Part shown: one piece after another, positions 50,945-62,400 of the stretch
Numbering within the stretch: the stretch's first letter is position 1
Layout of the letters: every line of letters begins with the position of its first letter
Assembly (NCBI GenBank): GCA_934045905.1
Contig: OW203763.1
Span: 22,805,108-22,869,107 of the forward strand
Length of the DNA stretch: 64,000 bases
Reading direction: 5' to 3'
DNA from: Leuctra nigra
Taxonomy: Eukaryota > Arthropoda > Insecta > Plecoptera > Leuctridae
Program-made: the position numbers and the translations under genes
The notes under the pieces: generated by a model
The model's database searches: none
What the model was told of the DNA's origin: nothing
Seen by the model: the letters and a program-made list of their open reading frames with translations, nothing else

Positions 50945-53890
50945 GACATAATAAATTTGTATTTAAAAAATAGCGTTATTAGAAAATGTAGAATAATGAA
51001 ATATATTTTCGTTACATTACGAAGGTATATTACGAATCTGCCTATGTATACGTGTATACGCCTATGTGAAAACTATACATCCCCTGCGTTAATATGGGGG
51101 TGTAGTGTAATATCATCTAGACATCTTTATCGCCTGAAAGCTTAAAACATTGCTTTAGTCCAGGAGGCTATACTACTGCCGTATATACATATATACAGCT
51201 TGTATGCAGCCAGGGTTAAACAGGAATTATATCCATATAATCTCTCTCAGATAGGACAGAGAATTTAAAAAAAAATATTTATACACCTCATATATTTTGT
51301 TCGCGAGAATAAAAATCCAATACGAAAATGAATAAATTTTAATATCAGTGTCGATAATGTGGTCTGCGGTGTTTCCTTACATTTTTGGGGGTTTGCGTTT
51401 ATATCTGTTTTGTTTCAATTTTATGCCATGTGTTAATTTCTCATTTTCGTTAAAATGTTAGAATTGCACGAAGGGTGGAATTTTAGGCACCACACATAAA
51501 TAATACATTGAGCTCTATGTGCTTTTAAGTTGCATTCAATATGGCGTATTTTAACCCCCTCGGTGCAAAAGGAATTATTAACTTGTTATTACGTCAAATA
51601 AAACAAAAAAAAGGCGAGCGTAAAAGTTAATGATGATTATTTCTTTTAACACCTGGGATAAGAAACAATGTTATTAGCGACAAATTTAATAACATTCACT
51701 GCATGTGGTCGTTAAAGATGTTTAAAAATCACGTTCGACTGAGGTGGTAAATTAAAAATGATGGAGGGAGTTGGTTCGAGCACTAGACGTGGCTATCTTG
51801 ATTGTGGTTCACCGTGATTTCCATGAATGCAATTATAAAGCACATGTTTTTTTGCATATTGGTAAATAATATAAAAAAATATCAAGTTTGTCCTCCTGTC
51901 ATAGGGCGAAATATTTTCTATCTCTCCCCCATCCATGTATTTTTTTTTCTCCTTCTTTGGGCAATGGCCGCTCTCACACTACAATGAGATACAGAAAGGC
52001 ATCTTAAGAGAAGATAAAAGAGTCAGTGGCCTATCACATGGATCCCAGACACAACCATGTAATAAATCACCAGGTCGACTTGATTAATGTTAGCTACCCG
52101 GTGTGAGGAACTTTACCCCCAATACATTGCTGGGGCTTGCACTGCCCCTCGGTGGGCGACAGTCCCGCAGAGCTGCACATCAGGGGCACACAAAGTAGGT
52201 GGGATTCCAACAGGGGGGAAGAGATCTCTGGGAGGGGGATCAATTATACTTTATTGTTAGGGATTTTGTCTTCGCACTTGCTAAACTGGGTGATATATAT
52301 ATTTTTTTATTAAAGAAAAGTAATTTGTTTTTATTAAGGCGTTTAAAATTGTTATTTCACGTAACTTTCTCGACTTGCACGCTTATTATTAAAGGGAAGT
52401 ATGTGTAAACGCAATATGAGGGAAAATTGTTTTGTATTAAATTATGAAATACGTTTTTTAGCTCACTGAGAGTATAATTTTGTATCGGCGAATATTTAGT
52501 GAGTAGGTAATATGTAGGTAAAATTTAATATTTGCAGTACTTCAATAATTCAATAAAATTAAAATAAAGTAAGATTGACAATTCAATTTACATTTGAATT
52601 TACACTGTTGTTCAATTTGTAGCACTGTACATTTTTTTAATATTTATTTAAAAAAAATAATATGTAATGTAAACTATTGCAATTTTTTTTTGAAGCTTGA
52701 TGGAGATACCTACTTTACTTTCTAAGAAAATATTTACCACTTTCCTTGATTGTAATTTTTTACCTATTTATATTTCATTTTGTTCATCCTTGGTACACAT
52801 GGGCTTGTCCCATTCTGACCTCTGTAGAACCCTTCTGCGTCATAGAAGTCTCTTCAAGTCTTGCCAAACTCTTGGTCATACCTTATCCTGGTGCATTGTA
52901 CAGTACCATCCTCACTGGTCATTCGTGCGCCAAAATCAAGCTCGTTATTTCAGACACCATCGACTTGTTTAATTTTACAATAAATATCATATTGACGCAA
53001 GAACATGATCGCGAATTATTATCTGCTAGATATTGTCTTTCTTTTCTCAACACTGCGTAAACATTTCAGCTCAGTAAAGAAAAAAAATAGGGAATAAAAG
53101 AAATGATCAAGTACAATATAAACGAAAATATAGCTACACTATATATAGATGGCTTTCTAAAACAGAGAGAGAAAAAGATACTACCGGAGAGTTTTTGGGG
53201 GAGAAAACTTGGGAGATAGAAAGAGAAAGAAATAAGAGAAAAACGAAACTGTAGAAAATGCGCTGTTAAAAATTCGGACGCAATCTAACCATTTGTCTTT
53301 CAAGTGTCTTAGATAAATCTTGAGTCAAAAAAAACTCTGTCGCTTGGGCTAAAATACCTGACACTACTGGCGCTCTTTCATACTCCTCTACTACTGTAAA
53401 GACCAAAGTGCATTGCTGTTCAAGATAGGAAAATGTAGACAATTTTAAATATTCTATACGTACGATTTTTTTCTCTCTCTGTCTCCAATGGTGGTCCCTG
53501 AATATACAGTTCACTTTGGAAGGTAAGATTTTTTCGAGGGAAAAGGATGGCAGTTTGGAGAATCTCTCTGAAAAGTTAGCTAGTCGGGTAAATAATCTAA
53601 CATATAGATGCATTCCACTGTAAGGAATATAGAAACTATATTCTCTGTTCAGAGTTTGCTTCGTTGCATCCGATTTACAACTTCCGCTATAGAAATGCCT
53701 TCTCGAATGCATTTTACATAGAAATATATAACATCCAAAAGCTAGATTTCGTCTGGTCTGCTATGATTTCGGAGATGGTAGTAAAAAATTTGGCTAAATT
53801 CCCATTATAAACAAAATGAAAAACAACATCAGTACTATGGAGTCGTTAGAAAACCTCCCAAAAATTCCCCCGAATTGTTATATTTCTATA
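50945..53890. other. AT-rich DNA without recognised gene
   Basis: Contains the longest open frame of the window (148 codons, minus strand, 53266-53712), which has no recognisable motif and is close to what chance allows. A purine-rich patch lies at 53160-53250. Confidence 0.45.
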
Positions 53891-53894
53891 CAAT

Positions 53895-55115
53895 TGAACG
53901 TATCCATGTATGGCTTGAGAACTTGATATTTTAAACATACCAACATTGTTATTTTATTTTTTAATTACAGTATAATGTACAAACACCTCATACAAATTGT
54001 TTATTTCTATTCGATATGACGCATTGGCTTGGAAAATTTAACGTATTATTAAACATAAATCTTGGTCTTTACGCTTGATGATTGGTTAAAATGGTTCAAC
54101 TAGACAGGAGGCCTTGGCGTATTCAAATATGCACCAACATCGTATTATACACGTGATAATTAATATCTTAAACCTCCTATAAATGGTAAGGTTAACTATA
54201 TTCTATTTAATATAGCCAGTTGATTGGAGAACTTGATAAACTTGAGCGAATATTGTAAAATATTATCTTAAGTCCCTAAAAATGGTTAACGTCAGAGGAG
54301 AAGACCGGGATGTCCATTTTCTCGATTTTACGTTGCACACTTTTGGAATCATGTAATCAACATCTATCATTGCAGTTTGACTGAAGTCAACAATAGAGTT
54401 ATATTAAAGATTTATCACGAAATGATTCATTTCACCATTACAAATAAGAATGAATGAAGGCAGAATACTGGTTTTACAGCTCACCTCAAGAATTATTAAA
54501 CTGGACATCAGGCCTTTTGCCTCTGCCGAATAAAACTTTAACGAGTCCATATGCTAGCATAACTTGATGTATTAAACATTAACATTGTTTCCTATTTGCC
54601 TTTATGATAATTATATTATCCTAAACCTCATAAAATTGGTTCAACTCGTATTCGAAGTTTTAAGGCCTATAAGGATAGTATATAAGTTTGTATTCATTAA
54701 ATAATCAAACTTTCTTGGGAGTTTTTAAATATCGTAATTACTACCTAATTACATTCTCAAAATATCTCATTTTTAAGTTAATACCTACAATGAAAGTTTT
54801 GTAAAATGTTCAAAGTAATTTTGATTATTTATATTCGATTTAACGTTTCATATCGAATATAGTTTAACAATGGTTTAACCATGTCCATAGGCTTGGATAA
54901 CTTGACATATCTATTATTAAACATGAACCATCATTGTTTATACTATCTGCATTTACACTTGATAATTATAATATCTTAAACCTCCTAAAAATGGTTAAAC
55001 TATATTCATTTTAACGTGTCCATAGGATTGGAGAAGTTGATATATTAACATGAACCAACATTGTTTTATACTATCTATGTCGCTACACTTTGTAATTAGA
55101 ATATGTCTTACATAT
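53895..55115. repeat. Degenerate satellite-like tandem array
   Basis: A module recurs with substitutions and indels: TCCATAGGCTTGGAGAACTT, then TTAAACATGAACCAACATTG, then ACTTGATAATTATAATATC, then TTAAACCTCCTAAAAATGG. Module starts are visible near 53903, 54020, 54108, 54218, 54546, 54884 and 55019. The two best units (54884 and 55019) are 135 bp apart and the upstream units are shorter (about 85-115 bp). The middle of the array (54300-54520 and 54650-54830) is largely eroded. There is no coding potential. This is an old, decaying tandem repeat. Confidence 0.75.
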
Positions 55116-55669
55116 CGCAGCATTACAAGAATCATCCATCACTAAGTTCTTTCTTTTCAACCACGGTATTGTATGCTCTTGAAGGTGCAGCTTTGGCGGT
55201 TAGAAATTTGCACTTTGAGACTATAGAGACGATGCATTCTGTATACAGTGCGTTTTACATGCAGTAAATGCAACAAGATTGTAATTCTGGAATGACAATC
55301 GATTGATAATAGCTTTTGTGTTTCAAAGAAATATTACATGAATACGATTCGGAGATTGATTTCGTGATTACGAGAATAAGTTGTGAAAAAGGTGAAAAAA
55401 TTTGCGACCATTAAGCAAACAATTTTAGTAATAATTGTCTGTTGGATCATCTCACACAAATTTTATGTTTTCTAGCCACCAGAGATAATATTTTTGTTTG
55501 TGGCATATTTTCAAAGACGAAGTTAATTGCATTGGTATTATGATGATTATTATGAGCCTGGTTAGGATGATGATTTCAGGATTTGAAGGAAAGGAAGAGT
55601 ACTTATCTTATATCTATACTTGCCTCAACTACTCCAGGAAAGTCTTGATTGCTGAATCACAGTTTACCA

Positions 55670-55735
55670 ATATCAGGATAGGCTATTTGACTCGAACCTG
55701 GTACTCCCGAAATTATTACGTCCCCCTTGGTCTTA
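55670..55735 (-). mobile_element. tRNA-derived SINE fragment (weak)
   Basis: The minus strand contains the B-box GGTTCGAGTC (55689-55698) preceded by a tRNA-like stretch. The A-box is not convincing. Confidence 0.35.
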
Positions 55736-55875
55736 TAGTCTATTGTGTATTGTTAATTCATACAATCTAAAAATATACCTTAAAATGCAAAGAATAAAAG
55801 TAAAAGATAAAAAAAATATGAATAAAATTATTTAAATTAAAATGATAAGCATGTAACACTAACAACACTAATGTA

Positions 55876-56087
55876 CACTCGACAATTCATAAAACGGTAT
55901 TTGAACGAAACGGATTGGCTGCTGGTCAGGTTCCTTGACAATCAATCCTTGTTGTTATCAATGAAATCAGAGCTCACCTATAACTAGAGGTTGATGACGA
56001 GTACGTATAGACTTCATAGGATGATGCCATCACATTTTTTTCAGACAATTCATTTCTTTCAAATACCGTTTTATGAATTGTCGAGTG
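55876..56087 (+). mobile_element. Mariner-type MITE, copy 2
   Basis: A 212-bp element with ends CACTCGACAATTCATAAAAC and the exact complement GAATTGTCGAGTG. It is flanked by TA at 55874-55875 and 56088-56089. The inverted repeats extend to about 36 bp (through GGTATTTGAA). It is the better preserved of the two copies and lies in opposite orientation to the one at 294-502. No transposase is encoded. It would have been mobilised by a Tc1/mariner enzyme supplied elsewhere. Confidence 0.88.
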
Positions 56088-56154
56088 TACATGTTTATCA
56101 TTTTAATTTTAATACTTTTTTCCATAATAAACTTTTTATGGTATTGGAACAATT

Positions 56155-56450
56155 ATTAAGCGAGCGGAGCGAGCGTCTCCACTTGACTCTTGCGGCACTT
56201 TCTCTGTGTGTGTGTTTGTTTTTTTTTTTTTTGCTGGTTCAACCCAGGCCGCACCGGTCAACGTATCGATCTGAAATTTTGCACACACCTTCATCTCATA
56301 CTAACTTAGACCTGTATAGTTTTTGAGAAAGATCCGTTCACAAATAAAAAAAATCGCGTTTTCCCATATAAATAGCATTGTAGGTTCGAGGAGTCCGCTG
56401 CGGCCGCCCGATGCGCTCCATTCAAAACAACTCGGAAGCAAGCAGCTGTC
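56155..56450. repeat. Higher-GC repeat-like block
   Basis: Starts with AGCGAGCGGAGCGAGCG, passes through a T-run and GATCTGAAATTTTGCACACA, and ends in CGCTGCGGCCGCCCGATGCG. Base composition and wording differ sharply from the AT-rich surroundings. The GAGCGAGC style reminds me of dispersed repeats in several animal genomes. This is probably a fragment of an unidentified transposable element, possibly inserted next to the MITE at 55876. Confidence 0.4.
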
Positions 56451-57835
56451 TATCTTTTATTGTTTGAATACGTAACAATGATTTCTTTGCGGTTAGATAA
56501 TAGTTAAAGCAATACATGCGAGGTTATACTTAGGGTTTATTTTATTATTTTTGAAGATGTAGTTAATAGGTATAGGTATTTATTGTTTTTGAGAGTTTTA
56601 ACATGCAGTCTTACTTCCAATCTTTTCAAAGGCTGAGCAAATTATTTGTAGACCGATGGAATGTCTGCTTGATTGTAGAAATAGATTGGTTGGTTGATAA
56701 TTGAAATTATGTTTATTAAATATTTATTTCATTTGTATCAGATACAATGTGTTAGGTTTGTGTTAGGTAAGCATGTGCTAGAAGAAATAAGCTCTTTTAT
56801 ACGGAACGGCAAGTAACTGTTTGGATAATGTTTCTTAAATTATGTTTGCTCATATTAGCACTTATAGATAATGGCCTATTTTGTGGTTTGAATCTCTGTA
56901 TTTTTTATTTATAATAATTCCATAATACCTACGTACCTAAATACTGAAATAATTACACATGAGTGTGAATCATGTTGCAATGACTTGCAATAACTGTTGC
57001 AATAACTTGCAATGAGAAGCAAATTCAGCTATTTTTTATATAATTTAGTGGATCGTGCTTCTAGATTTCAGTTGTTTTAGGTATATTATTGCCGGCTTTT
57101 AAGGAATTATGGTTCGAGGTTTTGCACGTATCCGTGCTCGCTTATCAACGCGTATATAATTATAATATATATAATATATCGCTTATAATTCATCTGTTAT
57201 TGTATATTTTTGAGTAATTTTTAAATAATGCTTATTTCTTTAATAAAACTAAATTTTGGAACCAGGGTCGGTTCAAAAGTCAACTTATTTGTGTCGTAAA
57301 ACGCCTCTGTCGATGAAGTTGTTTCTGTCTTCTCCATAAGGAAATGCCTGCGCGCAAACGCCATTACATGCACATTGATAAACGTGATTAATTGTGTGGA
57401 CATCTCGCGTGGTGCTATTGCAATCTTCACTGCTGAATGCGTAAGTGTCTTGCACTTGCAATTGCGTTCAAGTGCTTTAGAGCCATCGGGAAAGAGACAT
57501 TCATTGTGTCATGGAAAGTTTGGAGAATTAGATTTTTATTTAATTTTGTGATGTTCCTAATCGGAAATGTTTGCGAAAATGATCTTAAATAAAAAGATAC
57601 CTATGTGTCAGCTGTAGTATGTATTACAATTGTAATTATGTGGTGTGTATCATTTATTCACAGTTTTTTAAATATGAATTACACTTTGATTTTGATTTCA
57701 AATCTAAATTAAAAGAAAGTTACTTTTAAATCTTTAATTCGTGTTACTTTTTACTAAAATCACGTATCAAGCTAAAAGTAATTATTTTCTGTATTCTGTT
57801 ATTTACTTAATGTGGTTTAGATTTTTGGTTTTTAT
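56451..57835. other. AT-rich DNA with a 22-bp duplication
   Basis: Two adjacent 22-bp units (56973-56994 and 56995-57016, TGTTGCAATGACTTGCAATA-like). Otherwise no gene or repeat is recognised. Confidence 0.55.
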
Positions 57836-57837
57836 TT

Positions 57838-57951
57838 GGGTGGTGAGGGGGTTTAGGGGGGTTGTTGATGGCGCCTTCTTAAGATAGCGAAGAGGTTGTT
57901 TGTGGCATTGGATGGAAGGGGTAGAAGGGGCAGAAGGGGTGGGTGGGTGGG
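57838..57951 (+). repeat. G-rich tract, G-quadruplex potential
   Basis: GGGG-TAGAA-GGGG-CAGAA-GGGG-T-GGG-T-GGG (57918-57951) meets the pattern of four or more G runs with short loops. Further G runs lie at 57838-57865. On a single strand (RNA, or DNA during transcription) it should fold stably. Confidence 0.7.
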
Positions 57952-57954
57952 ATT

Positions 57955-58890
57955 TGGTCTGGACTCTCTACTTCTAACATTAATCATCAAACGTACAAAT
58001 ATCGTCCTCCTTCTATGCTTCTTTATAAGTTATAACATTTTGCCAAGACGTTCTTCATATCTCTAAAACCAGCCACAGGGACGTACAAAAAGGATATTTT
58101 ATTCGTGATATAGGGTGTTCAAATTAAGATAGTATAGGTCACAATGCCTGACAAATTGTAGTATCGTTTACAATTTATGGAACTTTTGCATATCCCTACT
58201 TGAATTTATGTACAATTCAAGTTTCAATTGCATGCATGACAGACCGTCATAAAAGTGGTAATTAATAATGAATAAACCAGTTCAATTATAGTAACAAACA
58301 GTTTTAAAGTTACTGCCACGTATTTATTTTTTTCGTTTCCGTGGTCCTTCTTAGATCAAGGAAATAAATTAATTGGTATATTATTTTCAAACAGGGGACA
58401 ATATTGTTTTAAAAATTGCAAAGGAACAAAATTATATAAATCTCATAATGAAATGCATATGAGTTAATCTTTATCTTCTAAAGGAAAGTGCAACATATCA
58501 TCATACAATACAGTATAACATAACCACGTCTTCATATAAAGTCGATTATTACACCCCTGAAATGTAAGTCGCGAATTCCACCCCAACTCACACATATACA
58601 CACCCACACATATACATCCACACATAGTCATTCTATGTCTGGATGGAACCTCCGTTATTTGAACCATGTTCTTATACCAAACACAACAAAACTTTCCAGT
58701 CTAGGCTACTGCATAAACCATACTTTACAAATATACCATAGAGTACAATGTATTACTTTAGCTTGATTTAACGTTCTACACACGCCCATGCGAAGTAAGT
58801 CCAAGAGTTTCCAGATTTATTGAGAATATTTTGTCGCAATGACATAAACTTGGCCGTCCTATAGATATATATACAAGTTTGCTTTATAAC
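57955..58890. other. AT-rich DNA without recognised gene
   Basis: Holds an imperfect CACACATATACAC repeat (58589-58627). Nothing else is seen. Confidence 0.5.
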
Positions 58891-58891
58891 T

Positions 58892-58964
58892 GCATAAAAA
58901 TATTTTTCTGTTCAATTTTAGGACAGATTTTCATCCCTTGGTTTTGATTAAAATATTTTTATGC
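58892..58964. ncRNA. AT-rich 73-nt hairpin (weak miRNA-like)
   Basis: GCATAAAAATATTTT (58892-58906) and its exact complement (58950-58964) form a 15-bp stem. A further TCAA/TTGA pairing lies after a small internal loop. The size fits a miRNA precursor, but the arms are almost pure A/T and the stem is short, so a chance or MITE-derived hairpin is more likely. Confidence 0.15.
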
Positions 58965-59795
58965 TCCAATGATCTTGTTTAATAGTTTGGAAACCTATTT
59001 TCATTATATATTTGTCCAGTTTTTCATTCTGGATCATTGTATTTCCTCTTCCGCAAGATAAGTTATAACATCTTTCTATTTTCTTCTTCACTTAATTATT
59101 TCTTGTCATTTCAATTTGGGGGTAAAAAAAATAATGAAAAGAAAGTAAAATGTATCAAATTGTCTTTAGTCGTTGTCTAAGATGAGTTGGCCATATATAG
59201 TTCTCTTGAATTTAGTCAACACTTAGAGCTTTGGTATAAAAGTATATATTGAAGCGGTATAGAGAGAGGGTATCGAGAAAATGAGAATTGCTTCGGCACA
59301 GAAGAAAAAAAAAGAGAAACGGAAAAGACAAACGGCTGGCCGCTCGAAATGAAGTCGTCCTAAGATTTATAGCAATTCTACGATTGCAATATAAGTTGGA
59401 ACTGTGTGCGTTGCCGACACGACTTGCACATGGAAAACTTCCGGAAAATGGAAAAATGAGAACCCGAAATCAACATTATATATATATAAAAAAAAGAACA
59501 GTCGAGAGATTAAAATTGGATCACAGAGTCACAGTGTCTAAAGTGAAGACACTAAACTTTTTTTTTTAACTTTATTTGAATGAGCAAAATGGTTACTTGC
59601 ATTATCTGTGCTTGCATATATTCCATGTGTGTACAAGGAAGAATGAATGTTAGGGTTTTACGGTGCGTCGACATCTAGGTAATTTTGCACCGAATGTGTG
59701 TGTACAAGGTATAGTTCCAATTAAACATTCTATTTTTTTGACAAAAAATTCAAACATGTTCGAACTTAGTTATATGGAACGTTTTCGAATTTTGT
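58965..59795. other. AT-rich DNA with a TATA-box candidate
   Basis: TATAAAAG at 59235-59242 is a consensus TATA box. An ATG at 59281 opens a 23-codon lysine-rich frame (MRIASAQKKKK...), and a CpG-richer stretch continues to about 59460. No initiator was found at the expected spot, so promoter identity is speculative. Confidence 0.25.
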
Positions 59796-59798
59796 ATT

Positions 59799-60192
59799 GT
59801 AACAAAAAAAGCACACATAGAAACTGTGTGTTCATTAGAGAAACACACGCGACACGGGCCAAAAGTGGGATTTTTGTTATTTTGTTTCCCTATGTGTCTA
59901 TTCAAATAGATAGTATATAATCATTCTATTTTTTGAAGATTCAAATTAAAGTATTTTAGAACGTAAATTTTTGGAATGATTCCGAATTTCGAATTGAAAC
60001 ATTTTGCCTTCTCCTTATACACAAGAAAATAGAAACATTCCACATTTTCAAAAAGGAAAAAATAAAACCTCAGACAGTTGTGAACAAAATGTCTTCCCAT
60101 TATAAATCTTAATTCTCATTCCCACTTTTGGCCCGTGTCGCGTGTGTTCCTCTAATGAACACACTGTTTCTATGTGTGCTTTTTTTTGTTAC
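59799..60192. mobile_element. Foldback element with about 73-bp arms
   Basis: 59799-59870 and 60120-60192 are inverted copies that differ by only two or three substitutions and one T-run indel (shared words CACACGCGACACGGGCC and TCTAATGAACACA). They enclose about 250 bp of unrelated AT-rich DNA. The arms are much more alike than those of the other elements in the window, so the element is either young or its arms are kept similar by conversion. Outer flanks may extend the pairing weakly. No coding capacity and no clear target duplication. It could be a foldback or MITE transposon, or a source of hairpin RNA. Confidence 0.7.
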
Positions 60193-60194
60193 AC

Positions 60195-61630
60195 CCCAAG
60201 TATCTGTGTGTGTATAATAATTCAAAACCTAGAGCTAGGTGGGATTACAGTAGGCATTATGATATAAGTTAAAAGTAATTAGAGATAATGGCTGCATTTT
60301 AACGAAGATGAATTAGAAGGTGTAGAAATTGTGTTGAATATTTAGATCTAGTACTTGAGATACGCTAAGATATGCTGCACGTTTATGGCGGTGTACTCGA
60401 TACTATGTAAGTATTTATGATGATAAAAATCAGATCGTAAACAGGAAAGCATTTATAATTTGTGTGATGTCAAATTGAACATAATCTTCATAAAATATAA
60501 AAAAATGAAGTAGGTTAAGAGACAGGTGTAATAAAATAAAATTGCATTACTCATATAAATGTTTAATTAGTTGTAATGTAAATATTATAGAGATTGTGAT
60601 AAAGTTGATGAATTGCAACATGTAAATTGTGTGAATTATGTAAAATTTATGTATTTGGTGTTAAATTTGATTTTGATTGCCATTAGTGCTGATAAATGTT
60701 TATTGATACATGCTTGAATAAAGAGTGTCATATTTATATATAGTTGGATGACATCCTTGCAAAATGCCGTGTGTTAGAAGATACATAATTTATGTTAATT
60801 TCGATCGAAACGTCAAAAAACACACTCTGAAATTTGAATACAATGCTTAAACCCGTGAACACACCATTATTATGTGTGACTATTTTTGTACACCTATAAA
60901 CACTAGGTTGTAAGTTATACTGTTTAATTAGATTCCTGTGTGAGTACTTTACTAGATGTAATCGCAATTAGACTTCGACAATTATGATAATTAGCGGCGA
61001 AGTCCAGTCAGCTGATTGATGTATGGTTGCGTCAGGGTAGCCAACCTATGCGCACTGACAGCGGAAAGAGCGGGAAAATTTAAAAAAATAAATGTTTCAC
61101 AATTAGTTTTATATCAACGTTTTATTTTAAAAAACGTTCCATTTTAACGAAATTTGCTTTACGTCGGGGAAAATATTATTATGTTTATTAATTTATGGGT
61201 AATGCCTCTGCACTTGTCAAGACGGCACTTCCACCAAAATAATTTAGAAAGCAGAACATAACCTAATTTTATTATAGTTTGGAATAAATATGATATAATT
61301 TGATTCGTAGAACTGCCATTATTACGTGTAGAGAGTGACTCGAAGGATCTACCATACAATTTATTGAACTTTTACAATTAGATTGAGGTTATGTAAGAGC
61401 AAATGTCACGCATAATTCTTATCCATTTCTTTAGAAGCATGTCCTAAACTTATAAGTAGTAGTTCATACTTCAGTTTAGAAGTTTATTAAAGGGTGACTT
61501 TTTCAAAAGACAAGTACCAGAAGTGGCTGTAGGTGCACATAATGAGACGGGTGTGGGGGGTCATGTTTTGGGGCCTACCAAGAATGGGGCATGGGGTAGT
61601 TGAAAGAAAGGGAGTTGGGAAAGGGGAGTG
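60195..61630. other. AT-rich DNA without recognised gene
   Basis: Nothing supported, apart from GGCACTTCCACCAAAAT near 61226, which also occurs in nearly the same form near 3797. Confidence 0.5.
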
Positions 61631-61636
61631 GGATGA

Positions 61637-61654
61637 GGGGGGGGGGGGGGGGGG
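61637..61654. repeat. Poly-G tract
   Basis: Eighteen consecutive G, the longest homopolymer of this type in the window. Confidence 0.95.
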
Positions 61655-62320
61655 TAAGGAAGCTCCCAAGATCCTTGGTTCGTACAAGTCTCTGTGCAAT
61701 CCATCTTACGTCATGCCAAGGAGGTGGGGGAGGGGGGCTAGGGATTACTCAAGAACTTTGAGATAACACAAAGCCAAGTTGGAAGTACAGACAACAACAA
61801 AAACTCCTCACGACACACCGAAAAATGGTACCTATTTTACATTTGCCAAAATTATTAAGGTATTTATAATTGTTTGATGGAAAATCATTAAATACCAACT
61901 GTATATTCTTTATAAATCTGCAAATATTTTTGATAACATTTAATAAATAATATTAAAATTATATTAATTTCTGTTGCATTCCACAAAATGATAGACAATA
62001 TGGTCCCTAATTTTGCCAATAATACTAAGTATACCCTTGAATATCCTTATACATATACCTACGGCTATTTTCTTTGTAATTGTATACCAACTGCTCCTGT
62101 CAAAATGCTTATCTCTTCTCCATAACTATGTCAAAACTAATTGAGTTTACATATTACAGCGATATCTTTATGGATATGACTTGGTATATGTAGATACATT
62201 AATATTGGCGTGTAGATTAACTATAAAAAATCACAAAAAAAAATATTGAACTCATTTTCGTTATTTTCCGATAACTTGTTTTGCAATGTCGGTTATAAAA
62301 ATGCAGCATTAAATATCAAA
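61655..62320. other. AT-rich DNA without recognised gene
   Basis: No features recognised. Confidence 0.5.
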
Positions 62321-62324
62321 CTAT

Positions 62325-62400
62325 ATCATGCTTACGCAGGAATCGAACCCACGTTCCACCAACACAAGAGTACATTATTCATTACACAAACATGTAACAT
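62325..62400 (-). mobile_element. tRNA-derived SINE fragment or decayed tRNA
   Basis: The minus strand has GTGTAATGAATAATG (A-box region), then CTCTTGTGTTGGTGGAACG, then the B-box GGTTCGATTC (62340-62349). The T-arm GTGGG/CCTGC can pair with wobbles. The D-arm and acceptor stem are not preserved, so this is a tRNA-derived repeat and not a working tRNA gene. Confidence 0.5.

Noticed and set aside
53266..53712. Longest open frame in the window, 148 codons on the minus strand
   Set aside because: No recognisable domain, signal peptide or membrane segment. With AT-rich DNA read in six frames over 64 kb, about one frame of this length is expected by chance. No splice or promoter context was seen.
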